Assembly: GCA_963920765.1 (NCBI GenBank)
Contig: OY987242.1
Location: forward strand, 21,600,002 to 21,664,001
DNA: 64,000 bases
From: Ulota crispa
Taxonomy: Eukaryota; Streptophyta; Bryopsida; Orthotrichales; Orthotrichaceae
Reading direction: 5' to 3'
Position numbers and translations under genes: made by a program. The notes under the pieces were generated by a model that saw nothing but the letters and a program-made list of their open reading frames with translations, had not been told where the DNA came from and searched no databases. Positions 1-12,189 of this stretch are shown here, one piece after another (position 1 is the stretch's first letter; each line of letters starts with the position of its first letter).

Positions 1-480
1 ACCCATTGTAGTTATGACATTTGATGATGCATTCCATGTAACTACTGTCCAGTCTACCTCAAAGAAGTACACAATGAGGTCTATCTATTTAGAGCTGCTT
101 TATATCCAAGCAGTTTTCTTACTGCATCAACCAACTTGCATCCGCCCATTTAAAAACTCACACTTTGGTGGTAAAACTGTCCAAACCCTTGTGCTCCACT
201 GATAGGTAGAACATCCACTTCATTTGGGAATCAGTGTACACAAGAGTTTAGCTCAAGATTTTGGTGTATGAAACTTTTTTTTGTATTATTTTTATCATAC
301 CACATAGGGCTATATAAGTGTCACCTCTTTATGCTCTTTCTTTTAACTAAGACTATTGTAAAGTTGACTCAAGGTGTGGGGTGTCTTGTTGTTTCGAACT
401 TGTTGCTGCAACCTCTGCAATCTACAATGGCCTTTACAAAAAAGTTTAATTACTAACCACTTACAATAGTCTAATTTCAG
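1..480. other. Upstream intronic sequence, no gene recognised
   Basis: The stretch ends in a clear 3' splice site (pyrimidine/T-rich then ttt-cag at 475-480) leading into the exon at 481. I see no convincing upstream exon here: the short open frames have no coding character or family resemblance. The 5' exons of the neighbouring gene are therefore probably outside the window. Confidence 0.5.
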
Positions 481-1921
481 GATTTTTGCTGTATAGGACC
501 TGTGTAGTTCCTGGCCATTCCATTGACGTTGTGCTAACTGTGCATGGAAAAAAAAAAAAAGCTTTGAACTTGCGGTTCAACCAAATGACGAGAGTGGGAG
601 CCAAGTTTCTGCTGGACGTGATGCACGAATTCAATATCCTCCGCCTGGTGGACTTGCGAGGCAACGAGGACGACAAAGTGTTGGGAGTCCTTGAAAACGG
701 GGAGCACTATACCACCTTCTCCACATTTCAGGTCAACCTACTGGATTTGGCTTATACTTTTCCGTCAGCTTCCAAAACCGTGAGCTAGCTTGTCATTTCT
801 CTCTTTTTTTTTAGCCTATTCATACTCGTGTGGCCTAAGCATCCAGCATCTTGCACATCTTCCTTGCAAGTCAATTACTTCAACACGCACTCAATGTACC
901 ATATTGCATTTTCCAACTGACACGAGTTTCAAGTGTTGTAAGAAGAAGGCAACAAATGATTGAATGAATTCTAGTTGATGCAACATGAAACATTGAAAGC
1001 GTCAAATGAGGCAGCGTATTTTGTTAGTACACAGAAAGGCAACGACATGTCCATTGCGGTTTAATCTGAATCTTTGCTAATGACCAGGCTCCGTTTTGGT
1101 TGGAATCCTCGTCAACCTTGGATACGCCACCACAGAAGAAGGCGATGATGGAGAAGAAGCGAGATTCAGAAACTGTAATGAGAGCCAAGCATCCAGTTCA
1201 AAGTGGCAACTGCCACTGGCCTCTAGTTCCGTCCATTAGCACTCCTCCTACAGCGACATCGCTCTCCACAGAAGGTGCCACTACTCCCTTTGAATCTGCA
1301 CAGGAAACCAGCGACGAGGTTGGCACCAACAATATGAAGATACAAGCTCTTGTTCCTACATGGGACCGAGACTGGGTTTGTGAGAGCAACCGCACTCCTC
1401 CCGGCATGATTGATCCGCCACGGGAAGCTGTGGTGTTGGAGCCTCCGAAAATGTTTACCAATGAGCTCTTTGAAGAGTCCCCTCCCACCAACAATGCAAG
1501 CTTGAATTTGAGCTCCGGAATGAAGAAGGAAAAGGAGGAGACGATCAATGGAGGCTTTCGAAACACGCTGAGACGATCAGGTGCCGAGCGAGCCAGCAAT
1601 AAGAGAAAGATCCCTGACAGTCAAGGGAGGAGGAGGTCGAGAAAAGCCCGGAAGTCGCCTCCTCGCAACGAGCTTGTCATTGCACGGCCGAAGAATGTTG
1701 CTTGGGATGTTGTCCAACACCAGAAGAATAGCAAGAAGTGTGGTGTGGAGGAGCTGCTGCTGCCGAGGGCTGTGACGCCGTCAGAGGACGTCAAGAAAGA
1801 AGTCGAATGGCACAAGTTTGTTACTGAAATGACAGAAACTCTTCTGACCCTCAGAGGTATGAATTTCATTAACCTGTCCTCTGGAGATGCGTGCCGTATT
1901 GTAAAGCCTTTGAGAGAGTAA
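481..1921 (+). CDS. 3' part of an unidentified two-exon-visible gene (possible PHS1/REC114-like)
   Basis: Two exons join in phase. Exon 481-731 follows a tttcag acceptor and ends cag|gtcaac. Exon 1088-1921 follows gaccag and ends at TAA 1919-1921. The 481 exon starts with two bases of a split codon, so the start lies upstream, outside the window. The first exon reads as a compact beta-strand/helix domain (LRFNQMTRVGAKFLLDVM). The second is a long disordered, Lys/Arg/Ser/Pro-rich stretch with basic patches (RRRSRKARKSPPR), closing with a predicted C-terminal helix (FVTEMTETLLTLRGMNFI). A PH-like domain, a disordered linker and a C-terminal helix are the layout of plant PHS1, a REC114-related meiotic protein, and the first exon faintly resembles its domain end. 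This is a weak inference. The gene itself is better supported by splice phase and codon pattern than its identity is. Confidence 0.5.
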
Positions 1922-4303
1922 GAGAGATGTAATTGGATCTGGAGTCGTGCCCCTCGTTTGCACAAGTTCTTGTGAATAGCAATGCCTACATAATGTGAAA
2001 TTACACAATCTGTGTCATGTAGCAATAATAGCAATATTAAAATTTTAAGTGAAATGACATCGTTAAAGGGAGTAACAGTGACGCTCTTGAATGGAAAGTG
2101 ATATTATTTAGAAGTGGAGTGGTTACAAGGAGTAGTGGGAAATGTATTAAGAGAAATATATCTCATCTCCTCTAATAGAACACTTTGTAATTTCTCATTT
2201 TCTTTGCATCCTTAACATCTGTATGTCATGTTGGGTACTTAATTGATAAGTCATCTTTCACTTGAATACGATTCAAAGCCCGTTTTTCCCTTAAGACACT
2301 ACCATTAGAAAGGGTTAATGTGAGATGTATTGTTACTATTTCTAAAACTATGAGAATGTCTCCTTGAAATGCGCTTTTCTCATGATGTGGAAGAGAATTG
2401 ACAAATGGATTGTGGGACTGATTGAATTGTTAACATGTTGTGTTACATTTTTAGATGGGCTTGACAAATTGATTGGGCCTACGGAAGATGATGATATGTT
2501 GTCGTTCCCACAACAAGGCACTAATTCCAAGCTGCCACAAGTAAATCCAACCTCCCCCTCTCACCATGTGAAGCTTATCTAGGGATGGCCTACAAAATGT
2601 TGAATATGTACGACCCATTTGAGATAGGTTTCAATAGCAATATCAAATAATAACAATGTTAAACAAGAGGCTGCTTCAATCGGGAACAATATGGTCTGTA
2701 TGAATTCCAGTATACCAAATTTATTAGATTGTCTGAAGAGTTTCCACGGCTACCGCATCAATTGTTGAATAGACACTAACTATTCTGTCCAATGCAGAAT
2801 TGGACTTTTTATGGTCTTCAAATTTCAATGGAAGTGAAGCCCCTCTCGGGTTCAGCCATACGTTCTTGAGAAATTTGACAACTCACGCTTCTCTACAATC
2901 GATAGAAACCCAATTAGAAAGTCATAATTCTGAAATTTATTGTAGAAAATATGCATTGTACGCTTAATCATTAAGCTTCATAATTCCATCAAGGAAAAAC
3001 TTCGAAGACTTCCGGTTTTTCCCCTAAGCTCCAAGTAGTTTGACCATCTACGTGTCAAAAGTAATAAACTTCTCGAGATTCAGAGTTTGTGCAAAGAAAG
3101 TAGTTTGCGTCTTGTGGTACAATTGTCGTTATGCAAAACCGAAATACACCGAAGGTTCGGCAGTATTGAACAGTAGTGAATACAGAGAACTGACAGTGTT
3201 GGGGGTCGAAATTTTTATTTTAACGTCTTGAAATGCTCACAATAAAATCTTATGTTGCGCTTTATGCATGTACCATGCAGAATCTCCTTGCATCTGGAAT
3301 GTTTCGGAACTTGGAACGATCGTGCCAGGCCCTCGACAAGTCAGTAAACAAGGACACAGGAAGGCCGTGCAAGAGTGCAAACTTGTTGACACCGCTCATC
3401 CGCAAGTGGATGTGAGGCAAAGCTGCAGATCCGTCGAGAAGTTAAGACAATTCTGCAATCGTAGATGAAGTTTTTAATAGAGATTTTGATATAGAGGCAG
3501 ACCATGCATGCAATTTAAGAGAACACATGTGCAGCATGAAGCAAAAGCTTTGCTAGTCTCTGCTCCGACAGGCTCGTGACTTTCAATGCCTTCAATTATG
3601 TACACCACCAGCATAATCAAATTCTGCTTCTGTACACACGGATGTTTGCATCTTCCATTTAACCACATTCCTGCGTATGTCAAAAATACATGAACAGACT
3701 CTTCAAATCAAGAAAAATCACAAAAAGGCTCAGAAACGGTACCGATTCCGAGACAAAAGCTTAGAGTATATGTTACAGAACTATTTGAGAAAGAATCCAA
3801 GATATTATATACAAATATTGATAACATGATACTCTACTCACTGGTATTTCTCAATGGGTGTGAAATGTCACCCTTGCCACTAACTCTATGATACCATCAG
3901 CTTTACCTACACGTCACTTCACCAGAGACTAATTTGACATAAACAAGTTTCTGCCCGTGCTATCTCGATAAGCTCCAACGAACGGTGAAAAAACATAAAC
4001 CTCAACCAGTTCAAAAACTGATTGGGGAAAAAAAATGCTGCAACTCACTTGGAGACACCGTTAAATTGGAAAAAATGGGAGAGAAACTCCAAAACCTGCA
4101 AAGGTGCTAGTGTGAAATCACCAGAGTCGACGTTGGCGGTGAGAAAAAGGAGGGTGTTTTGCTTGAGAAGCACGATGAAGACGCTTGAGATTAACTGTGT
4201 TGGTAACCGGAGGAAACTTTGTATGTAGATCTTCAGCTGGGCAACAAGGGTATGGGTAGTTTTATGGTACAAGATAATGTACAGATTGGGAGGGTCGATG
4301 CTC
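1922..4303. other. Intergenic, nothing recognised
   Basis: AT-rich sequence with only short scattered open frames on both strands and no family resemblance. It presumably contains the 3' UTR of the gene ending at 1921. No tandem repeats or clear terminal inverted repeats were seen. Confidence 0.5.
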
Positions 4304-4678
4304 AGAGCATCACCACCGGTCCAGGCTCTTTCAAAGTTTTCCATCTGTTTTGGCTGGCCCTCAAGCCTCTTCATCTCCACCCATGCTCTCCAAAAATGGT
4401 GGCTTTGCATTCCAACATGCCCCATAAATAATCATTTGACCATTTATCAAAGAAAGTTCACTAAACTTAGGATGAACAATGATTTGAAGGGCCTTGCTGG
4501 ACACGGTAAAACAAACTGTCTTGAGAGGGGTCTCAACACTTTTCTTGAGCGTGGGTCTCAACACTTTTCTTGAGCGTGGATCTCAACACTTTTCTTGAGC
4601 GTGGGTCTCAACACTTTTCTTGAGCGTGGGTCTCAACACTTTTCTTGAGCGTGTTTGAGCCACCGGTGGAGATGCCCT
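4304..4678. mobile_element. MITE with AGAGCATC-type ends, copy 1
   Basis: The ends are inverted: AGAGCATCACCACCGG at 4304 and the complement of AGGGCATCTCCACCGG ending at 4678 (14 of 16 match). The interior matches the element at 48709-49039, including shared blocks such as CTTTCAAAGTTTTCCATCTG and CCCATAAATAATCATT. This copy carries an extra five-unit tandem expansion near its right end. GAGCATCTCCA-type ends are common in plant non-autonomous elements, often hAT-related, but I could not find a clean 8-bp target duplication. The right end falls on the stop codon of the minus-strand GRDP gene. Confidence 0.7.
4531..4655. repeat. 25-bp tandem repeat, five copies
   Basis: A unit beginning TCTCAACACTTTTCTTGAGC starts at 4531, 4556, 4581, 4606 and 4631, an exact 25-bp period with one or two substitutions. 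The other copy of the host MITE (48709-49039) has only a single related block, so the expansion is private to this copy. Confidence 0.9.
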
Positions 4679-7600
4679 CAAGCACCGAGGCCTCCGGAGA
4701 GACAACCACCGGCGCAACTGGCACCGGATGCACACGCTCCTCCGCCACAGGCGCCTGCGCCTCCGCATTCCGATGCCGATCGAGGCGTCACGTCGTAGAT
4801 CTCGTGCGCCCACGCCTGACTGCCCACGCTCCACCAGCACCGATTGGCCAAGCAGGCGCCGCGGCATCCGGTGCTTCGACATTCCATCGTGACAGCCCCT
4901 GCAACGATGTCAGTCCAGCGGTGTCAGTGTCAACCGTTCGGAGTTGTCCGGAAATGCTCAACGCACAAGTATTTCAGTGGACTTGCGGGTGGAGAACTTA
5001 GGCATCCACCCAGGCATCATGCCTGTCGTCAGAGGGCCAGTGAGATGGTCGGGGCACTTGCCAACTTGCTAGTCCTCAATGCAAGCAGGCTTCTAGAAAC
5101 ATAATTATTCATTTTTTTATGCATTTTTTAGTGGAATCTCATTGTACTTATGTAGGAGGATCACGTTCCATTTGGGTTCTAATGTAGGAGGTTCAAATTT
5201 TACTCGGGTTCTAAGTTCTGATTGCGTTCACAGTCTTGACATAACATGTGACATTTTTCTGCAAATATCTAATATTGTCATTGATGAGTTGGGTCAGCTT
5301 AAATGATTGGTTTATAGACCTCCTACCTTAGATACTTTATGTGAAGAAGTTTATGTCAAAAACATCAAAAATAGACGTCACAGTCAAAGAATCACACACT
5401 TTGGAGTGTTATTTAGAACTCTTCAAAATGTTCTAAAATGTAAGAACAGGACTCTCATTAGGGATAGGCTTACAACATGCAGTTGGAGCCCAGGTTTTTA
5501 GTGAAGACCGGTTTACCACTCTTTTACATCTGTTCCCATGCCCAGGTCAGACTGCATTGGGGATGCTCATAGTAACTTACCCCATTCGGATTTGTTAGGC
5601 AGCTGGATTTTCTTCGTCGCCTTCATGGGCCTGATGCTCATCGTGCCCAGCAAGTCGTGAACGGCTAATGCAGTCACAGTCGATAAGAGCAACACCAGCA
5701 CCGCGTTCTCTCCTGGAGATACCTGTCGATCGATCACACATGCACGAATCAATGCCTGTTCGTCATATAGGTCAATAAGATGGAAGCACCCATTGCCACC
5801 AACGCTCCATACCCAATCAATAGGGTGTGCTATTTTCACCATGAGCAAGGATAGATGCTTTGAAATACATTTTCCTATCCTTTTCAAGGTTAGAGCCACT
5901 TAAATCATGTCACATTAAATCATGTCACATGTCTCAAAGTGAGATAGGAAGTAATGAGCTGAAAATAGTTTGGCTAATATCTAAATTATATGAGTCTAAA
6001 CAATGACAATGGGTCCAAAACACTTTTTGACTCCCAAAATTTCAGTTTTGCAAATAAAATCATGAAAAATTTGCAATCCCAATATTTCTTATCCAGTTAT
6101 CTTCTTGCATGAGAAAAGTATTTGTTGCCTCAAACTCTTTGTAATTTTTTGCAGAATCGCTGAAGTGATCGGATATGGGTGCTTCCACCTTAGATAAACC
6201 TGGACAACAATGTCTACGAAGCGTTGCTGTTGCAGAAAGAGAAAGTTAAACAGTCGGATGCAAATGTAGCATGTGCATATATACCTCCATAGCGCCGGAC
6301 TTCCAGTTGAAAAGCGCCGTCGCTTTGCCGGTCGGGCACTCCGGAGTGTACCGCACCACAGTTACAAACCCACGCTCCTCCTCCGCTGGACTATTCCGGA
6401 CTTGGTATTGCAGCCATCTTCCTGAAACGAGCGCCACGGGAGATCCAACGCTGCCTTCGAGCGTAATCGTCGGGACTTCGTTCAGTTGCGAGTCCCGGTT
6501 CTGCTTCACCGTCAGAATGGTGTTGGGCTCGAACAGCGCCCACTGCCGTTGCAGCTTCGCCTTCTCGAGTTGCTCCTTCGTGTCCATCAGCTGAATCGCC
6601 GATGCTGCCAGTGTAACTGCAACAACCAACAGCAAGAGTCAAACCACATCGACCTTCAGAACAACCAACAGTATCGTCAATGGTGTATTTCGGAGCTTGA
6701 GAGATGGACGTGGAGAGAGAATCCAGAGAGAAAACGAATACCATCTCACAGCAAGCAAGATGAAACCAGCAATTGATTCGATTCGGTGGCATTGGGGAGA
6801 CGAAGCTAATGGCAATGACAATTTAGGGTTTAGGGCTCGATCTTAAAGCAAGCAAGATGTCACCAACAATCGATTCGATTCGGTGGCATTTTTCCCATCG
6901 AAGAGATGAAGCTAATGGCAATGGCAATGACAATTTAGGGTTTGGGGCTCGCTTCTTACTTAGTGGATCATCCGGCTTCGCATTGCGGTTAGGTCGATAA
7001 ATGTCAACAATTCTCTCGTTCTCTGCCACTTGCACACATCCTCGTAGACCTGCTCCAATCGGCTTCTTACAGCCTTTGAGCTTCCTGCACAACCAAGTTG
7101 AATCTCTTCAGCAATTTGTAGAGAATACTGAAGACAAATATCGCCGTCCAAGACAGTTGTTCATGAGCTCGGCAAGTCAAGTTACCTTCTCAAGCATCAC
7201 TATGATTTGACAATGCATCTGAGTCAGTACATTTGGAAACATCGGCATTTGAGAAAGAGGTGATTTTAGACAGAAATAAGCTGTGCTTGGTGGAGCTCGC
7301 TCTTACCGAATCCTAACGGTGTAGATGTCGTTGCCACGGTGATCCAGAACCGATCGCGTCAACCAGCGACCCGTTTGAACATGGCGCCACCGCTCCGTCA
7401 ACTCCTGAAAGTTATCATCCGTAGTCTTAACCGTAACAGCTCGGAAGAGGTACGGCGAGGCGACAGGCGGAGTGATCGAGGCGGCGATCTCCAGGGCGGG
7501 GGGTTTCCTTTGCAAGTCCCAGATCTGGTCTTCCTTGTGCAGCGACAGCCAGTCGAGCGCAGACAGCGTAGGCGATGCAAGCAACATATTAAAAGGAATA

Positions 7601-9576
7601 TGAACTTCTCCCAGGAGCTTCGACTTCTTCTGCAACCCCCCTAGCAAGCGACACGGTTTCCGCATCCGGAGTTCCAGAATGATCCCCTCCACGGAAGTCT
7701 CGAAGCACAATGTCCACGCCCGTCGTTGATTCCACCGTGCATGCTCCGATATCTCCACTTCCTCCGTTTTTATCTCAAACGCCCCGCAGGTGGATTTCAT
7801 GGCTCGAAGGGATACAAAGATTTTCGCACCGGGGGTTTTCACGGGCACGTTCTTGGCGCCGAGGATGGTGATGCTCATCTGCACGGATTCCCGCCCCGTT
7901 AGGTAGCCGTATTGGGCTTCTTGCTCGGTCTTGTAGACACGGGACGTGTATCGTTCGCGTTTGATGGGAGCTTGCGAGAGGGCGATGGGAGACTCTCCTC
8001 GGTACATGGCGCCGGATTTCTCATACGGCAGGCTGTACGTCTCCTCCCATAGTTGCTTGGTGTCATAAAAACAGCTGCTTAGCGTCGATCCCTCGTGTCT
8101 TTCGGTGTCGGTGTCGTCGTGGTCCAGCACTTTGCCCAGAATCTGAAGCGTGTCGATTCGGTATGCGAGTGGGTCGAGCTGATGCGCATGCCACATCAAA
8201 TCAATGTCGTAGGTCGGGACCAGGAACAACTTGCCCTGGCATTGCGCAGCGAGGTGGAGAAAACCTTTGTAACGCATCTCCGCTGCGTGCAAGAACGATT
8301 CCGTCCTCACATGGAGTTCTGAAACCTGCCGAAATCCACACACCCCTTGTTAAATCCGCCCGACTATTTAAATCTACACACTCGTTAAACCCACCCGATA
8401 AATCCATACTAAGTATGACTGGCAAAATCCCTCGAAAATAGTGGGCACAATGTAGGCTAAGATCTAAGGAACCAGAGCAGTTTTTGAGGCACCTGCCTGA
8501 AGATGGGAGCTCAGCCGAACCTCATATCTACAAATCTCCTAGATGTTGAGTGCTCGAGAAAGTGCTAAAAATACAGTTTTTATTTTCAGATTGTTACGCA
8601 CTTAAATGTTACATTTTCGGAGCTCTGATATTCGCCATTTTAACGAGCATGACCATGTGATCATACTCGGACGTGGCCATTGTAGCTCGTCATGCACTTC
8701 CGAAGCGTTTAGGGTTCGCTCACCTGGTAGTAAAACGAGCTCTGTCGAAGAACTGCATCCACAAGATCATAGCTAATTCTGCGTTTCCAGGCGTTGTCGT
8801 CTTCGGAAGAATGTTGCAGTCTAATGTGGTGGTAGGGCTCCATTGGGAACCGCTTCTTCCACATCTGGACAGTGGTCTCCGTGGCGGCTACCATGAACCG
8901 CGCTTCAGTAACTGGCGCGCCCAGAATCTTTCCGTACAGAGCCTTACAGTCGTAACTATATTGAATCTGCAAAGACCCACTAGCTATGTCAACAAAACCC
9001 CCCAATCGTAACATATTCCAATACAAGTAGGATTCAAGACTACGAACCTCATTGACATTCGTTGAAAAGCTACATTTCAGTGAGATTATCGCAGTTTCTT
9101 TCACTCTCAGATCAAAACTGATTGCAGTTTTTTTAACGCTTTGTAGCGCCACGACTTCGATGGTCTGACGTGGCAAATATCATCAGTACTTACGGGGTTG
9201 AGACGATGGCAGTGCCAAACCCAAGCGCAATCCAGAGGCGGCACGAGTGGGCTGGCTCCTTTCTCCTGACTTGCGAGTAACGGAAGCCAACACGATTCGT
9301 ATCTGTCCATACAATTCCAGCATAGTGTATATATGTCAACGCATTGCACTTCACTGCCACTACGAAAAACCAAACACGTGGCGTTTGGTGACGAAATCCA
9401 TACCTTCGAATTGCCCGGTCAAGTATTGGCCCTGCTTGAGTGAGACCTGGATCCTGGTTCACTCTAGCGAGAAAACTCAGCTCTCGCTTTGCAGCCGTGA
9501 CGAGATTGGGGATGGTGAGCGAGATGGCTTGTGCTGTTCTCCATTCCTTGGCAAACCTCGTTCGATCCTTTTCCAT
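4678..9576 (-). CDS. GRDP-family protein (DUF1399), copy A, eight exons
   Basis: Exons on the minus strand: 9576-9404, 9302-9194, 8966-8724, 8325-7307, 7084-6960, 6616-6285, 5722-5581 and 4898-4678. All have GT/AG boundaries, and their phases join to give 788 codons (787 aa), a usual GRDP length. ATG 9576 is the first in frame after an upstream stop. Family landmarks: WVWHCHRLNP (about residues 85-94), VPTYDIDLMWHAHQ (about 211-224), a C2-like stretch from about 320, FNWKSGAME, then a WG motif crossing into the last exon. The last exon gives a glycine/cysteine-rich tail (CGGAGACGGGACASGASCAG). A simple open frame would stop at 5567, but GTAAGT at 5580 and TTGCAG before 4898 join in phase and restore the tail, and the joined residues match copy B. 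GRDP proteins in Arabidopsis affect development and stress or ABA responses; their molecular activity is unclear. Exon 5 (7084-6960) is the weakest match. Confidence 0.85.
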
Positions 9577-11869
9577 TCTACACAATTGACTGCACGTGCT
9601 TAATTACCCTTCAAATGTAGACTCAAATCGTTGTGCACGGGATGTCGGTAGCAGGTCGACGATCACAAAGAGCACCAAGATCTGCATACTTTGCCGCTTA
9701 GTATGATCTGCATTTTTTGGTGTGAGTTCCCATCGTGTCTCTATCAAAACTGACCGCTGCAAGAGTTGATATTTGGTGGAAGCTAGCGTGCTGGATTCAG
9801 GACTAAAGTGGACAGCTACGGAGAAGATCTTAGTAAGCTGTCAACGACACTTATCCCGAGAAGTCATCGAGGGCTCTGACTAGACTGTGCGAACACGGAT
9901 CACAAGATAAGAGCTGTGAATGAGCAGTGGAGGACCAATAATTGGAGCGAGCACTGTATGACACGATCGGATCTACTGTAGTCTGCATCTGCTACAGAGG
10001 AGGGTTCTCGGTATTCGATCTCGATGCGTCTATGCTACGGTTCCTAGTTAGCAAGCTGCAACTGACAGGTCCGCTCTGCAGTGGTGGTGCAGGCAGAGCT
10101 CGAAGACGATAGCAGTGTTGATCACAGACTCAATTTATACATGAATCTACGAGCATCTCCGAGAATCTTTACATGACACGTTGGTGTGCTCTGGAACAGT
10201 AGTGAGAGACTGTGAGAGACTGAGAATGGTGAATCCAAGTATAGACTCTTGTCGTTTCTGCATGCCCTGGACTGCCTGGAGAGGTGCGAGGACCGAACGT
10301 GATGGACTTCCACTGCGGGAAGCGGATCTGAGTTGTTGATCATGACGTCGGCTACTAAATTCAGTTCGTCAGAATAACTGGCTCTGGCTGAACAATTATA
10401 GAAGTGGTAGAGAGGTGGGACGAGGGTGGTATCATTTTGGTGGTCCCAGATATGATTTCCATAATTAGCTAAAACGCGGCAAATGTGATAACCTAAACCT
10501 ACCACTTCGAATCTGTAATCATTTAGCACAATTTGTAGCTACACTAATTATTGCATTCAGGCTGCCTCACCTTGGAAAGTTACCTCATGATTCATTGCTT
10601 GGACGTCAATAATTTGTTTTAGTTGTTGTTAGGTCCTTTAAAATTTGTTTATTTGTTTATCGCAGTAACTATTGATGAAAATTACTGTGGAAACAGTAAG
10701 TATTTATATAGTGTAAAAGGTCAAGAATTTAGCATGGGCCATGTGGCGACCTAAACGCATTATTCAGTGTAGCTCAGCTGGGAATTCAATGGCTTCTTAT
10801 CCATCTACCTGATCAAACGCAAAACTGGTTGGAAGGCTACCAAACTTATGCATGACTTAATGGAAAGAAATTTTGAAAACCTTGCAATGTAATTACCAGG
10901 TACAGTATCTAGTGGGTTTCAACTCTAGGAAATACTAAAGACCCATACCCAGCGGGTGTATCAAAAATGACATTCCCGAACACCAGAATGTAAGCTTACT
11001 CCATCGAAATTACCATCATCCTCGACTTGATGCTTCCAAACAGAAATAGCTTTCAAAACCCAGCTAATGATAGCATAGACAACAAGAATGAATGACTCAT
11101 CTGATCAAACCATTTTCAGAATTCCACGCAGCCGATCGCGATGCACTCTCAGAATAACAGCAAACTAATGTAGTGATACGTGTCGTCGTGTCGTGAAGTC
11201 TGAGGTGAATAAATGGGGTTCACCAAAGATAGAAACCACGATCCTAACGAGGCTTTCGTTCAAACAAGCAAAACAGTGCGGGCCCGCGTGAGGCCGCGTC
11301 TGACAGACTGGTACAAGCACACTCCTTCCGTCGCGCCTCGCATTCGGCAGTCCCGAAATGGCCAAGTTCCGCACTTCCGCTGCTCCTCCTGCTCCTCCTG
11401 TGAGTCCTGTCCCGGGTCTCAACTCTCAAGAGTCAAGGCATGCACAGCTTCACTGCGCTATAAATGTCTGCGAGATATTTGACGTGTTTCCAGAACACTC
11501 GATGGAACCGCAGAGTTGCAGTCTTGCAAACTGCAGGGCGCAATAGACGGTATAGTGAAGTTTCTATTTGTAGGGTATCCGGATCTGTACTCCCTCCCCA
11601 TTTGTGTTTCCTCGCTTCCTTTCTAAGGGTGCTCCCATCAAATGTAGTGAATGCTGTACCAATTCTGGTGATTCCTTCGGAGCATCAACGTGAGCAATGC
11701 GGATTCTATAGAGAGGCGTGTGCCGCGTGAGTCACAGCTCTGGTCGGGTTTCCGACTTCCGAAGTTCCTCCGTCTTGGCACTCAGGGACGCCACGTACAT
11801 CTAAGTTCTGAGCGGTTGCCACGCTTCTCTATGGCCCGATTTACAGGGGGAGTCGAGGCCCGCAAAAAT
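9577..11869. other. Upstream region of GRDP-A, no other gene seen
   Basis: This stretch should hold the promoter and 5' UTR of the minus-strand GRDP gene. Open frames here (for example 10122-10529 on minus) show no family resemblance. No clear TATA box could be assigned. The part from 11165 to 11700 is more GC-rich, with overlapping open frames on both strands, none recognisable. Confidence 0.45.
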
Positions 11870-12127
11870 TGGAGCAGGCCATCAAAAACTTGGGGCAGGC
11901 CATCAAAAACCTGGGGCAGGCCATCGAAACTTGGGGCAGGCCATCAAAAACCTGGGGCAGGCCATCGAAACTTGGGGCAGGCCATCAAAAACCTGGGGCA
12001 GGCCATCGAAACTTGGGGCAGGCCATCGAAACTTGGGGCAGGCCACCGAAACTTGGGGCAGGCCATCAAAAACTTGGGGCAGGCCATCAAAAACTTGGGG
12101 CAGACCATCAAAAGCTTGGGGCAGGTA
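11870..12127. repeat. Minisatellite of alternating 20- and 21-bp units
   Basis: About twelve tandem units, each containing TTGGGGCAGGCCATC. They differ chiefly by CATCAAAAAC (21 bp) versus CATCGAAAC (20 bp). Because unit length alternates, the frame shifts between units. The open frames across it are repeat artefacts (recurrent GRPSKTW) rather than genes. Confidence 0.95.
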
Positions 12128-12189
12128 GTCTATCTTATGTTCTTGTGTCTTTTTTCCATGCCATTTTTGGTTGGAGGCTTGCACATTTA

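Noticed and set aside
4645..5001. Plus-strand frame at 4645-5001
   Set aside because: It is the shadow of the glycine/cysteine-rich last exon of GRDP-A on the minus strand.
5567..5580. Stop of the last long GRDP-A frame at 5567 taken as the gene end
   Set aside because: It lies just inside a GTAAGT donor, and the in-phase exon at 4898-4678 restores the expected family tail.
11870..12127. CRISPR-like array
   Set aside because: Units are directly adjacent with no unique spacers, and the genome is a plant nuclear genome.
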